This document shows, one piece after another, positions 47,189 to 57,659 of a stretch of 64,000 bases of DNA; within the stretch, counting starts at the first letter, position 1, and each line of letters starts with the position of its first letter. This DNA is from Begonia masoniana (Eukaryota > Streptophyta > Magnoliopsida > Cucurbitales > Begoniaceae): positions 21,459,338-21,523,337 of the forward strand of contig CM039505.1 in assembly GCA_022432975.1 (NCBI GenBank). The letters run 5' to 3'. The notes beneath the pieces are model-generated. The model was not told the origin of the DNA. It made no database searches and worked only from the letters and a program-made list of their open reading frames with translations. The position numbers were made by a program, and so were the translations under genes.

Positions 47189-47427
47189 GGACACTCCAGC
47201 ATCAATTGGTATCAAAACCCCCTTTTTGAAGTAGTATCTGCTCTGCAACCTTCAATAATAATCAACGAACTTTGGGAAGAGGCGGTGGATGAAATAGAGA
47301 ACCCTTACCTCTTGAATGAAGAGTCAATCTGGCATTTGCCCTATCAAGGCAAGAAAATTTTTGTGGTGAGAGCATCTTTGGGATCGGTAATATGATCATT
47401 AGTCCATTGTATTCCAAAGAGTTAATG

Positions 47428-50013
47428 TGTCACGACCCTAACACTGTACCCAATTTATCCATACTATTTTTTTTATCCTAATAATACTTTAAATAAACTC
47501 TAGGCGGAACCTAAACCGAAATCGAAACTAGAATCGAAATCGGAATTAGAATCTATGTTTTAAAACATTTAAAACAACCTAAAACAAATTAAATAAATTA
47601 ATTAAAAACTATAAAAACAATTAAAGAAAACAAATAATTAAAGGGAGGGCAAAACTGTCCAGCCGACTATAAACCAGAGGGCAACGATCAGTCGCTGCAG
47701 CGACCAGTCGCTGCATTGCTGCAGCTAGCAGCGACCAATCACTGCTTGCTGCAGCGATTGATCGCTGCACACCATGCAGCGATCACACCTCATGCGATCA
47801 TTCGCCACTCCTTCTGCCTTTATCATTTCTTTTTCTCTACAATTGCTCTCTGGATCTCCAAAGAGCAAAACACTTAATGAAAACTCTCTGGAATCCGATT
47901 CCAGAGAGCAACCTCACACATTCTTCACCAATTTCTCATCAATAACCATAATCGACTTATAACTTAAACTCAACCAAAATGTATTCTAGACTCAATCAAC
48001 TTGCAGCGGACTTTGCGAAATCCAACTGCGTGGATAGCTCTAAAAACCGAGCATATCCGTAACCATCCTAAAACCATCAAAAACAATTCCATAACGTTTA
48101 ATTAACAGTTTAAACCAAAATATTTGAAACATCAACATAAACCTATCAATTACCAGAACCAAACATCCTATAACGTCTATACAATCATCAATCCAAAACA
48201 TCCCAAACCCCAAAATCTATACATACTGTCCCCACGGGTCAGGTAAGCCTCGACTGCGCCAGCACACCACCGCAGCCATCCCTCGTCAACTGGACTCATG
48301 CCTCAGGAGGAGGAATCTCATCCTCACCTGTATCCTCGTAATCACCTACACCATACAATACACTATGAGATAAAAATCTCAGCTAAGCCCTCATAAATGC
48401 AACTATATGCTATGCGTGTGAGTTCAGAAATAATGCAGCATTTTCTTTACTTTATTCTGTGGGTGTCACCGAGATCTCAACCTCCTAACCGGAGAGAGCA
48501 CATCCAGCGGGCGGACTACTCTTTCCAGCTAGAAGAGGGGGGATGACGCTTACAACACGTACAGCCGTGTCCTGAGCCCCATCTCGCATGACCATACATA
48601 TGAGTGCAATAGATGTGGTATTGTGACAAGCCCCTGCAGTGCCTCCCCAATAGGTCAAGACCCTCTCCAGGCCACATTGCGAGTTCATAATAGATGTGGT
48701 ATTGTGACAAACCCGTAATCGGTCTCCACAATAAGTCAAGCTCCTCTCCAAGCCACATCGCTATTTTTAAAACATCGTGCGGAAATTCATTTTCATGCTC
48801 TTTCTTTAAAACGTGTGATGCATGAACAGTTCATAACAGAATTTAAACACTCAACATACATACCATCAAGACTGTAAAATATAATCTACAAAACAATTAA
48901 ACCTAACTACCCAACCAAAGCAATATAAACTAGTGCGTCTCCAAACTCCTCGAAACGACTTCGATGTACGGTGTAGGCCAATCGGCCAGAAAAGAATCAC
49001 GAGAACTTACCTCGTGTCCAAAGCAGCTCAAGCTCCGTCCACGAGCGTTGTTTGTCTGAAGCAAAATACAATATCGACGTTAAAACGAGTTTAAGCTATC
49101 GATTGTCCAAATTTACAAAACCGTAACTAAGGAGACTTTCTAAAGTTCTAATCCAATTCATTGAGCTATTTATTCGAGCAAATTTACACTCGGCACCTAA
49201 ATTCTCAATTACTAGTTTTCCTTGAAATCTCGAAAATTCTAATTTTTAACTTTTTCACAAATCGGTTTAAATTCGTCCAATAACGTTCAGTATATCCTTT
49301 ATATCCTTAAACACGATAAACCTATTATTTTGGAACCCAAATTCGCGTTTTTAACACAATCCCTAACGAAAAAACCCTAACGATAAACTTCAGTGGAAAT
49401 GGAAAACTAATGCTCTAGAACGATAGATTCATACCTAGGGTTGCGAGAGGAGGAGGAAACGTGAAGGAAATGGAACGATCGGAAGAAAGATCGGAGGTCG
49501 GATCGTTGAAATCGCCGCGGGCAGAGAGGGAAGCCGAGAGAGAAATCGCCTCAGAAGAAAGAGGAAAAAATTGAAATCGCAGAAGTGTTCTGCTGAATGA
49601 AGAAATTTGATTTTTATTAAAAATTAACTTGGCAATTTATCCTTTTTGCCCTTCTTTAGTTTTTATATTTGTTTCGTCCTTCGTTTCATCAATCGGCTAA
49701 CTATTCGGATTCTCCAAATTTCCTTAATTCACCAATAGGTTCAACTTATTATTTGAGATTTATTAAAACTGTCCGTTCGTAAAACGGACCTCGTTTACTA
49801 TTTTTACTAAAATGCCATTTACATTACGATGGAGGTAATTACTCGGAATACAGCGTTATAACTCCTGAAAATTCTCGTAAATTCTTTAAAATTCTTATTA
49901 TTCGTTAGGATCGCAATGACGCTTTTTTTTCGTGCAACGGACCTGATTTGACATATTTACAAAAATACCATAATATAATATAATATACAAATCCGTACAA
50001 GCCGGGTATTACA
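47428..50013 (-). mobile_element. Solo LTR, family C copy 2 (C2)
   Basis: Inserted downstream of the G1 protease with a perfect target duplication taatg (47423-47427, 50014-50018). On the - strand it starts TGTAATACCCGGC and ends AGGGTCGTGACA; 2,586 bp. It is homologous to C1 throughout (GGCC/GGCC hairpin at 48976-48987, CTCTCTGGAATCC words near 47880). It has a direct duplication near 48610-48760 (ATGTGGTATTGTGACAA twice) and a patch of GCAGCGA repeats at 47690-47790. No gene. Confidence 0.9.
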
Positions 50014-50018
50014 TAATG

Positions 50019-50415
50019 ATTGGTTCACCATTTTTAAAGGACTAGCCAGTGGTCAAAACGATACAATGAATATATCTCACATGTAGGATTTTTCTACTGT
50101 TGAAACCTTCACTCCACCACCCAGTAAATGCCATTCTACGTAGTTTTTGAATTCTATCTTCCCATCCTTACCAACAAACTCTATGGAAAGACCACCCACC
50201 CACCCAAAATTTGGAAGTTATATCAAGAATGCTATTGGTGGTTGAAAGGATTTCAACTCTACACCTTAATGGAGGACTACACCCTCATCATGTTCAAGTT
50301 TAATGTCTTAGCGAGTTTAGTTGAGACCTTTGGTACTAATTTGGATGAGAACAACATAAAAAAAAAAGCCAACCAATGGATTTGATGGTCAAATCATCAA
50401 ATCACTAGGAGAGGA
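50019..50415 (+). other. G1 internal sequence before the 3' LTR
   Basis: The remaining internal sequence of G1 after deletion of the polymerase region. An open stretch at 50128-50385 has no recognisable domain. It ends in the purine tract AGGAGAGGA. Confidence 0.55.
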
Positions 50416-51582
50416 TGGCATGCCTAGGGGCCCAATTAAATGAAAATTCGATAAAGGCCCAAACTTTATTTATTCTCTCTACTCATTACATGTTCTCTTT
50501 TGCAGGTATGAATCTATGGGAGGACTGCACAACGAAAGCTTGCTTGACGGACATGGATCACCCCCTTCACTTTCTGACATGGAGTATCTCATTGAAGAGC
50601 TTGAATTACCATGAAGAAATCATTAGAGCACTAGCTAGAGTATCAGAAGCCAAAATTTGTCTTCCGAGAGACAATTCCATTCACTTTTAGCATTTTTTCT
50701 TTTATTTGGCAAACTCTATGCCATTAGTTAGACTTTTATCACCATTTAGACTTAGTCACGTATGGTGGCTTGATTGGGGTGACCACTACTTGGCCCATTG
50801 TAGAGTTATCACATGACCATCACTTGGCCCATTGATGAGCTATTACTTGGCCTATTCCTTGGCCCATTAGGAGTTGGCATTTGGAGCATTTGGAGCACTT
50901 GGACTTGGCCCATTGGGAGTTAGCATTTGGAGCACATGGAGAGAGACACTTGGCATCATCTTGGCCCTCCTTTCCTTTGGTCATCCATGGCTCTCATTAC
51001 ATCTTATTTATGGAAACCATAATCTAGCCTAGGTCTCTATATATAGCATAGTCTTTGTAATAGCTAAAAACCTTTGCCAAATTTATCGTTAAATATAGTT
51101 TGTTTTCTTGAACCAAGTGTTCATATTGCCTAGGTTTTGCAAGCCAAAACCGTGAGGAGAAATTGCCTCCATTGTTAACAAAGCATGAAGGTAGCTTTGT
51201 TAATTCTTACCTTCTTCTTCATTCTTCTCTCTTTGAGAGTTTAAAGAGGAGTTGAAGAAGGAGATACTTTCCCTAATGTGGTTGAAGTTTTTGTTGGAAA
51301 ACTTCTTTGCTTCCAAGCCTAACATTGAGATAGCTTGGGAGGCCTCCAAGGGGGTAAGCTTCACACCCACGATTTTCACTCCATTTCATTAATCTTTTTC
51401 ACTACTTTTTTGCCACGGTTTTTACCTTCACACACTCACCATCATTTCATCTTTTAAGCATCTTCCATTTCATCTTCTTCATCTCCTTCATTTTGAGTAT
51501 TTTCGGCTACTCACATTCATACCCGAGCACACATTGTATTTGTGGGTTTTTGAACTAGCTCTTTTGAGGGTTTGGCTGATCA
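50416..51582 (+). repeat. 3' LTR of G1
   Basis: 1,167 bp, TGGCATGCCTAGG to GGCTGATCA. It has a TATATATAG box near 51038 and the acceptor-like TTTTGCAG|GT near 50500. It contains the intact target site of solo LTR D (gaaac at 51013-51017) and a slightly longer TTGGCCCATT-type repeat region than the 5' LTR. Confidence 0.88.
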
Positions 51583-51587
51583 AAAGA

Positions 51588-53002
51588 GTTCGTTTCCTAG
51601 ACAATGCATCGGCTACTATGTTGGACTCTTCTTTCTTGTATTTGTGGATGTAGAGGTATCTCTCTAGAAATTCGACCCAGTTAGAGTGTCGCTTATTTAA
51701 CTTGCCCTGACTCTTGATATGTTTTAGGGCTTGGTGGTCGGTGTGAATGATAAATTCTTTGGATAGGACGTAATGTTGCCATTGCTCAAGGGGTCGTATG
51801 ACTGCATAAAACTACTTGTAATATGTGGATTAATTGAGTACAACCCCTTTGAGTTTTTCACTGAAAAATGCCAGAGGCTTCCCTTCTTTCATAAGAACGG
51901 CACCTGTGCCCACTCCAGATGCATCACTCTCTATTTTAAAAACTTTACTAAAATCTGGAAGTGCTAAAACAGGTGAATGACATAGTTTTCTTTGATTAGT
52001 TCGAAACTCCATTGACAAGTTGGGGGTCCATTGGAATTCTTGTCCTTTCTTGGTATAATCTGTGATAAGAGTTATAATAGAACTGAAATCTTTAATGAAT
52101 CTCCTATAAAACAAGGCTAACCCATGGAAGCTACGCACTTCCATTATTCCCGTGGGTGTGGGCCAATCCCTAATGGCCTCAATCTGAGCTTCATCCACTT
52201 CCAATCCATTCTTTGTAATAATGAGTCCAAGGAAGTAAACCTTTTCTTTGGCAAATGAGCATTTCTTAAGGTTACTAGAAAGTTTAGCATCCTTAGGGGT
52301 CTGAAATAGGGTACCTAGGTGATCTAGGTGCGAGGGTAAGTCTAGGCTATAGAATAAGATATCATTGAAATACACCACTATAAACTTACCAAGCAAATCC
52401 TTTAAGACATGGTGCATTAATCGCATAAACGTACTAGGGGCATTTGAGAGGCTGAATGAAATCACCATCCACTCAAACAACTAATACTTGATCTTGAAGG
52501 CCGTCTTCCACTCATCGCCTTCTCTCATCCTGATTTGGTGGTATCCACTCTTTAGGTCTACCTTCGAAAAGATCGTTGCTCCACTGAGCTCATCTAACAT
52601 GTCCTCCACTCGCAGAATGAGAAATCTATACTTAATGGTAATCTGATTGATAGCTCAACTATCCACACACATTCTCATTGATCCTTCTTTTTTTGAAACA
52701 AGGAGGGTGGGTACAGCACAAGGGCTCATACACTCTCTAATATAGCCTTTCTCCAGTAATTCTTGAACTTGTCCTTGGAGTTCCTTAATTTCCTCAGGGT
52801 TCATCCTATAAGTCGGTCGGTTGGGTAAAACTACTCGAGGTTGTAAATCTATTCGATGCTCAATACCTCGAATAGGGGGTAAGCCTTGTGGTAACTCCTC
52901 GGGAAATATATCCTAGAACTTATTCAAAAGACTCTGGACTGCAGTAGGGATATCTCTTAACTCCTCTACCCTCTCTCTAAACAAAACTAATGTGAGGGGT
53001 TC
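51588..53002 (-). pseudogene. Element H reverse transcriptase and RNase H
   Basis: The - strand shows, from the N-terminal side, LPPIRGIEHRIDLQP, RPTYRMNPEEIKELQ, SPCAVPTLLVSKKEGS and [20 protein letters not shown] (about 52540-52870). The active site reads YFNDIL (about 52365) where YFDDIL is usual: one of the two catalytic Asp is Asn. Then come [15 protein letters not shown] and [12 protein letters not shown]. RNase H continues past a stop near 51835 with [13 protein letters not shown] and [11 protein letters not shown] (near 51595), where G1 inserted. Several in-frame stops confirm a pseudogene. Confidence 0.9.
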
Positions 53003-53559
53003 TGTAACACCCGGGTTTTTTTTTTATAGAAAATTGGAGAGAAGATTTATCGGAATTTGAAAGGGCTTAATGGGAATTTAGTTATTAAAGTTAATTTAGT
53101 TTTATTAAAGTTATTATTATTATTATTAATTAATTAATTAATTATTTAAAAAAAAACATAAAACATAAAACAACAGAATGGCATTCGCCATTCTGTTGTC
53201 GAGCCCGACGCCGAGCGAGGAGCAGGGGAGAGGAGGGAGAGCGCGAGTGACCTCGCTCCGACGGCGACCACGGCTCCGGCCACCGTTCAGACGTGCAGGA
53301 GCCAGCGAGCTGAAGCCAGAGCTCGGTTCGGCTTTCTCCGCGCCAGACCCGATCGGAAACAGGTGCTTTTCTCCCCTGTTTTCGTTCTGCTTGAGGTCGT
53401 GAATGGCGAGCCAGCTTGGGCTCCGACCACCGGCCATTTTTGGCTTGTCTCGGCATCAAATGGCTGGGCTTTGACCGGCGTGAATCGTCGGGCAAGGGAG
53501 GGCACCGATTGGAGCTAAAAACAGTGAACTCCAATTTGGGGAATTTCGGTTTTTCTAGG

Positions 53560-53735
53560 TGTAGCCTCTGAATTTTGGTTAGTTTATGTTAATTAGGTGT
53601 GAGAGTGATTGATTAGGGAGGAATTGGGTGAGAATTGATGGAAAATCTGTAGCCTCTGAATTTTGGTTAGTTTATGTTAATTAGGTGTGAGAGTGATTGA
53701 TTAGGGAGGAATTGGGTGAGAATTGATGGAAAATC
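53560..53735. repeat. ~88-bp direct duplication in B2
   Basis: Two adjacent copies beginning TGTAGCCTCTGAATTTTGG and ending near GATGGAAAATC. B1 has one copy of the equivalent segment. Confidence 0.85.
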
Positions 53736-54553
53736 GAAAAGGGGGATTTTCTGGGTTTAGGGCAGAATCGGGTTTTGCCAAATTGACCTAGCTACGCTCG
53801 TTTGTTTTAAAATTCCTTTGGCACGTTAAAATAGGTTATTAGAGGAGTACGTGGCCGCTGGAATCGTTCGATTCCGATAAAGGACGTGCAAGTTATGCAC
53901 GTTTGAAGTTTCGGGTCGGTTTTTACCGAACCCAAATTAGTGGCCCGTTTACTTAGATTTTAGTTGGATTAGGCTAGAAATAGTTGTTTGAAAGTAATTG
54001 GTGATTGTAGGCTTGATTTTAATAAAATTGAATATTTGTCGTAGGTCGAGCCGTAGGTGGACAGGTAACCGAGTAGCCTCAGCGAGCTAGGACACCAGGT
54101 AAGTAGAGGACGTTTGTTTAGCCTTTGGGCCTACACCACGGAACGGTAGGATTTATTTATTGTTTGGTGTTTGATTGTCTTCTTGTTGGTCAAGCATTGT
54201 TGATGGTTGATTTCTTTACTTTGTTCTGGTCTGGTTAAGTATTTCTGAGTTGGCTGCTTTGTTTTGTTTAAATGGTGAGTTGGCCGCTTTACTTTGTTTG
54301 AATTGTGAGTTGGTAGCTTTGCTTTGTATTACTTGGTTAGTTGTTTTGTTTGGTATTAAGTCGTGTGGCAATGAAATTCTTGGTTGTTGTTGGGATTTGA
54401 ATATTGGTCGTTTGTTGTTTGTCGTTTGGTTGTCTTCTTTGTTAGTTAAGCATTATTGGTTAGTTGTTGTTTGTTGTTTGAGTAATGAGTTGTTTGGTGT
54501 TGTTAGTTCAGTGTTGTTTGGTTGTTGGGGTTATTTTATGTTGTGCATTGGTT

Positions 54554-54837
54554 GAGCACGTGTACCGCCCTACGGGGACCCACGTGGCAGCATGGAGCAC
54601 GTGTACCGCCCTACGGGGACCCACGTGGCAGCATTGAACACGTGTACCGCCCTACGGGGACCCACGTGGCAGCATGGAGCACGTGTACCGCCCTACGGGG
54701 ACCCACGTGGCAGCATTGAGCACGTGTACCGCCCTACGAGGACCCACGTGGCAGCATTGAGCACGTGTACCGCCCTACGGGGACCCACGTGGCAGCATTG
54801 AGCACGTGTACCGCCCTACGGGGACCCACGTGGCACT
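54554..54837. repeat. 41-bp tandem array, 7 copies, with paired G-boxes
   Basis: Units start at 54554, 54595, 54636, 54677, 54718, 54759 and 54800. Each holds CACGTG near both ends, around CGCCCTACGGGGACC, which can form a CCC(UACG)GGG hairpin. CACGTG is the plant G-box. B1 has this segment twice, separated by its own array (about 29023-29055 and 29828-29857), so this unit was amplified only in B2. Confidence 0.92.
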
Positions 54838-55642
54838 ACAATCTGGATTAGTGTCCCTTGTCGGGATACGGTGCTGGTGTGTAGCACCTCGAGGGGAACT
54901 CTATGAAGGATGACTGGCTAAAATAACAACGAATAGCAAATAAACACAACTGAGTGATAGAAACTGCATGTGTTAGGTTTTCAGTGTTGTGTGTGTAGCT
55001 TGTATTCTATCTAGTCGTATTTGTTAATCCCTACTTGCTAAGCGTAAGCTTACGTGTGCGTGTGTGTTCTGTGGTGTAGGTAACGACGCGGTTACAGGTG
55101 AGCTAAGCGAGTGAGTCAGGACGTGGCAGCAGTTGGTGGTGCATGGGGCGTGCCGGTGCGGGCATCTGTCGGGGCGTCTCGACCATGGTCTTCGGAAGAT
55201 GTGGGATTTTGTAGTTTGGTAGTATTTTAAATGTCTGTTGGTGGACATGATGTGCATGTGTATAACTCTGTTTGGTTAAGGTTTGTAGCAATTATGGTAT
55301 AGCTAGGTGTATGGTTGTTGTATATAGTTAAGTTAAGGGTGACGTGTCGCCCTATACTGCGGATTTTCTTCACTTAGGGATACTGGTATTTTAGAGATTT
55401 CGTATGTTGGATGTAAGAGTATTCTGGACTGGTTGGGAATTGAATTGTGTATAGGTATTTAGCATTTTGGAGGCGCCATTTTCAGGCGTTACTTTGCCGA
55501 AATTTTCGGGAAGAACGTCGTGGTGCTTAGAGATTAGGATTAAAGGGCATTAGTGAGTTTAGTCTTATTTTAAATTAGATTTTAACGTGAGATTGGCTAG
55601 CAAAGTAGCGCTCCGAGCCAGGGTGGCTTCGGGGGCGTTACA

Positions 55643-56012
55643 GGTTCTCCATTCAATACAGACGCTTCCAATTCCTTTCTTGACATCAACATGTTAGCTT
55701 TGTCTCTTTCTTTCTTCTTGGCCATTTCGTCTTTACTATTTGCTTAGGTGTTAAGGGTGCCATATTAATTGTCCTACCACCAAGCTTAAAAGAATAATAG
55801 TTTGTAAAACCGTCGTGTGAAGACTTATGGTCATACTTCCAAGGTCTACTCAGAAGTAGATGACTGACATTCATGGAAACAACATCACAACGGGCTGAAT
55901 CTTTATACTTTCCCATGGTGAACTCAATAGTTACTTGTTTGGAAGCCTTAACGTTATCCTTGTCATCTAACCATCTTAATTTGTAAAGGTGTGGGTGTGC
56001 ATAGGTTTCTTG
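55643..56012 (-). pseudogene. Element H protease C-terminal part
   Basis: The - strand frame shows YKLRWLDDKDNVKAS, ARCDVVSMNVSHLLLSRPWKYDHKSSHDGF and LGGRTINMAPLTPKQ, closely parallel to the + strand protease of G1. The active-site Asp region is missing because the frame begins at the deletion junction near 56012. Downstream, the linker to reverse transcriptase is split by B2. Confidence 0.85.
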
Positions 56013-56013
56013 T

Positions 56014-56179
56014 TTATGAGAGCACATGCATAGGTTTGTCCATATCTAGAGGGTTTGGCTCCCACTCCAAGTTGGCAAACATATCATTCCCTGCAAAATT
56101 ACTAAACTTGTTAGTTGAATCACTTCTAGGTGTACTTACCTTGACTTGTGAGCGAGTCACTGGCCTCCATGGCATATCA
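56014..56179 (-). repeat. Truncated 5' LTR of element H
   Basis: The first ~165 bases of the LTR, starting TGATATGCCATGGAGG at 56179, match the start of the 3' LTR (33941 downward). It then joins the protease within a repeated TGCATAGGTTT word, leaving out the rest of the LTR, the primer site and gag. Confidence 0.82.
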
Positions 56180-56184
56180 TGTGC

Positions 56185-57650
56185 CAAGGGTGGCTCTCGT
56201 ACAAGTATCCAAGCAAAGAAAATCATTAACAATTTCAACTCTATTTGTTTTGTATGACATGAATCTTATGACAACTGGAAGGAGAAATCAAACTTTTAAT
56301 GTAAGGAACTTTCAAAGAACAAAAAGAAGGCAAACAATCTAATCCTTAGAGCATGAGCATGGAAAGCAAACTAAATGCCTTCTACACTTGCAACACCACT
56401 CTTTGGGTAGACTTAATGCTTGTCGGTTATGACCATTTGAAGGAAGAGCCAAACTAAAGTTGTCGAAAGATAGCCCAAATACTAGGTACAGTTTTAAGAC
56501 ACCAAGAAGGTCTAGTCAATGATCAATTTAGGGCAGACATGCACCTTATGGCCGATTCTAGAAGTGCCATTCATCCTACTTATGTTTGTTTGTTTTGAAT
56601 TTAAATGCTGTACCAAATTTATTTATGTATTATTTTGCATATTGATGGTAGGGACCACCTTAGGTTAAGTGGACAAAACTGCTAGGGTGAAGCCAAAAAG
56701 TGTTTGGGTTACCTCTTTTGGCCGAACATGCTTTATTGCTTTTTGTGTGTTTTTGGTAAAGTTCTCCTTAGAGCTTTGTAACCCTCATTTTAATTAAGGG
56801 ATGGTATATAAACCACCCTTAACTCCTTGTAGCAGTCATTAGAGGCTCTTTTTGAATCAAATTTTGTTGCTAAAGTTCTCTTCTCAACTTGGAGTTCATC
56901 TTCTCTTGCCACTATCATTTCGGTGAGTCTTGTCAAAGTGTAAGTGATGTTCTTGATTTCTTCATTTGTGAGTGTTATTGGAATCTTTCATTGTATACCT
57001 TTCTTCTCATTCTTTCTTTCCGTAGGAAACCCCAGCGAAGGTATGAGAAACTCTCAAGCATCAAGTGCTGAAACTTCCTTTCACAAGAAGCTGAAATACT
57101 TCATGTGTGTTGTTTCCATTTTCCTCTGAACAGCTTACGATCTAGTAAGCATCACATTTTAACCATGCCAAATCTTCGCAAGATATTTTAAGGGGTTGTT
57201 TCTTACTTCCCGACAAAGATATTGCCTTGAAAATCACATCCATTTCACTTCAATTGAGAGAGTTATGTCTCTCCCAAGTTGACCTATTTTCTCGGCCGGA
57301 GCAATATTCCGAGCTTCTAGTAACCTCCACCACTTACATTCTACCTTTTGATCCACGAAGCTTTTTGCTGCGATATTTGAAGCACCTTTACCCCACCCTT
57401 GGAAGTAGCTACTGCCCAAAAATCAACTCTAAAGCTCAAAGGACCAGCGACTTATACTATTTTAAACTTGCTATTTTTGTTGGCAAAATTGTTAAAATCT
57501 GAGGCAACTTTGTTCTTTCCATCCTCAATTTTGAAGCACGTCATTGGCCCTCTCTCCTTGGGCTTCCAACAAGTATAAGCCTTGGCCCTTCTTGACATAT
57601 TCACATGGCTCTATGGTTGAGGCTCTCCCTCGCTCCCTTGTAAACAAACT
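56185..57650. other. Repeat debris with an LTR-like promoter segment (P)
   Basis: From about 56480 to 57180 the + strand resembles solo LTR L: CCTCTTTTGGCCGA, a TATATAAA box near 56805, then a pyrimidine-rich leader. The ends were not found. The stretch 57180-57650 carries no recognisable domain, although it leads into a - strand gypsy fragment. The short open frames here are not supported as genes. Confidence 0.45.
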
Positions 57651-57659
57651 TTCCTACAA

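Larger units (their letters stand above)
35189..51582 (+). mobile_element. Ty3/gypsy element G1, internally deleted, carrying three solo-LTR insertions
   Basis: G1 lies inside element H, between its RNase H and integrase, with a perfect target duplication aaaga (35184-35188, 51583-51587). Its 5' LTR is 35189-42229 (interrupted by D) and its 3' LTR is 50416-51582. The primer site is at 42232-42243 and the purine tract AGGAGAGGA just before 50416. Subtracting D, E and C2 leaves about 5.3 kb. The inside holds only a gag tail, a zinc knuckle and a protease; no reverse transcriptase, RNase H or integrase is visible. G1 is therefore a deletion derivative that could only have moved with proteins supplied in trans. 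Confidence 0.88.
53003..55642 (+). mobile_element. Solo LTR, family B copy 2 (B2)
   Basis: A 2,640-bp element in H between protease and reverse transcriptase, with a perfect target duplication ggttc (52998-53002, 55643-55647). It starts TGTAACACCCGGG and ends GGGGGCGTTACA. It shares with B1 the AT-rich start, the ACAGAATGG hairpin (53173-53196), the GTCGAGCCGTAGGTGGACAG segment, the hairpin at 54121-54130 and the CTTGCTAAGCGTAAGCTTAC segment. Its own expansions are an ~88-bp duplication (53560-53735) and a 41-bp array (54554-54837). Confidence 0.9.
32718..56179 (-). mobile_element. Ty3/gypsy element H, split by nested insertions
   Basis: The outermost element of the nest. The perfect target duplication tgtgc lies at 32713-32717 and 56180-56184. 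On the - strand its parts run from high to low coordinates: truncated 5' LTR (56179 to about 56014), protease end (about 56012-55643), [solo LTR B2], reverse transcriptase and RNase H (53002-51588), [element G1], integrase (35188-33942), 3' LTR (33941-32718). Reading frames meet correctly across both insertions once one copy of each 5-bp duplication is discounted. Most of the 5' LTR, the primer site, gag and the protease start are deleted. All coding parts are pseudogenes. Confidence 0.88.

Noticed and set aside
54522..54801. Open frames through the 41-bp array, as a repeat protein
   Set aside because: They arise because the repeated sequence happens to lack stops; the unit length is not a multiple of three, and the region is a solo LTR.
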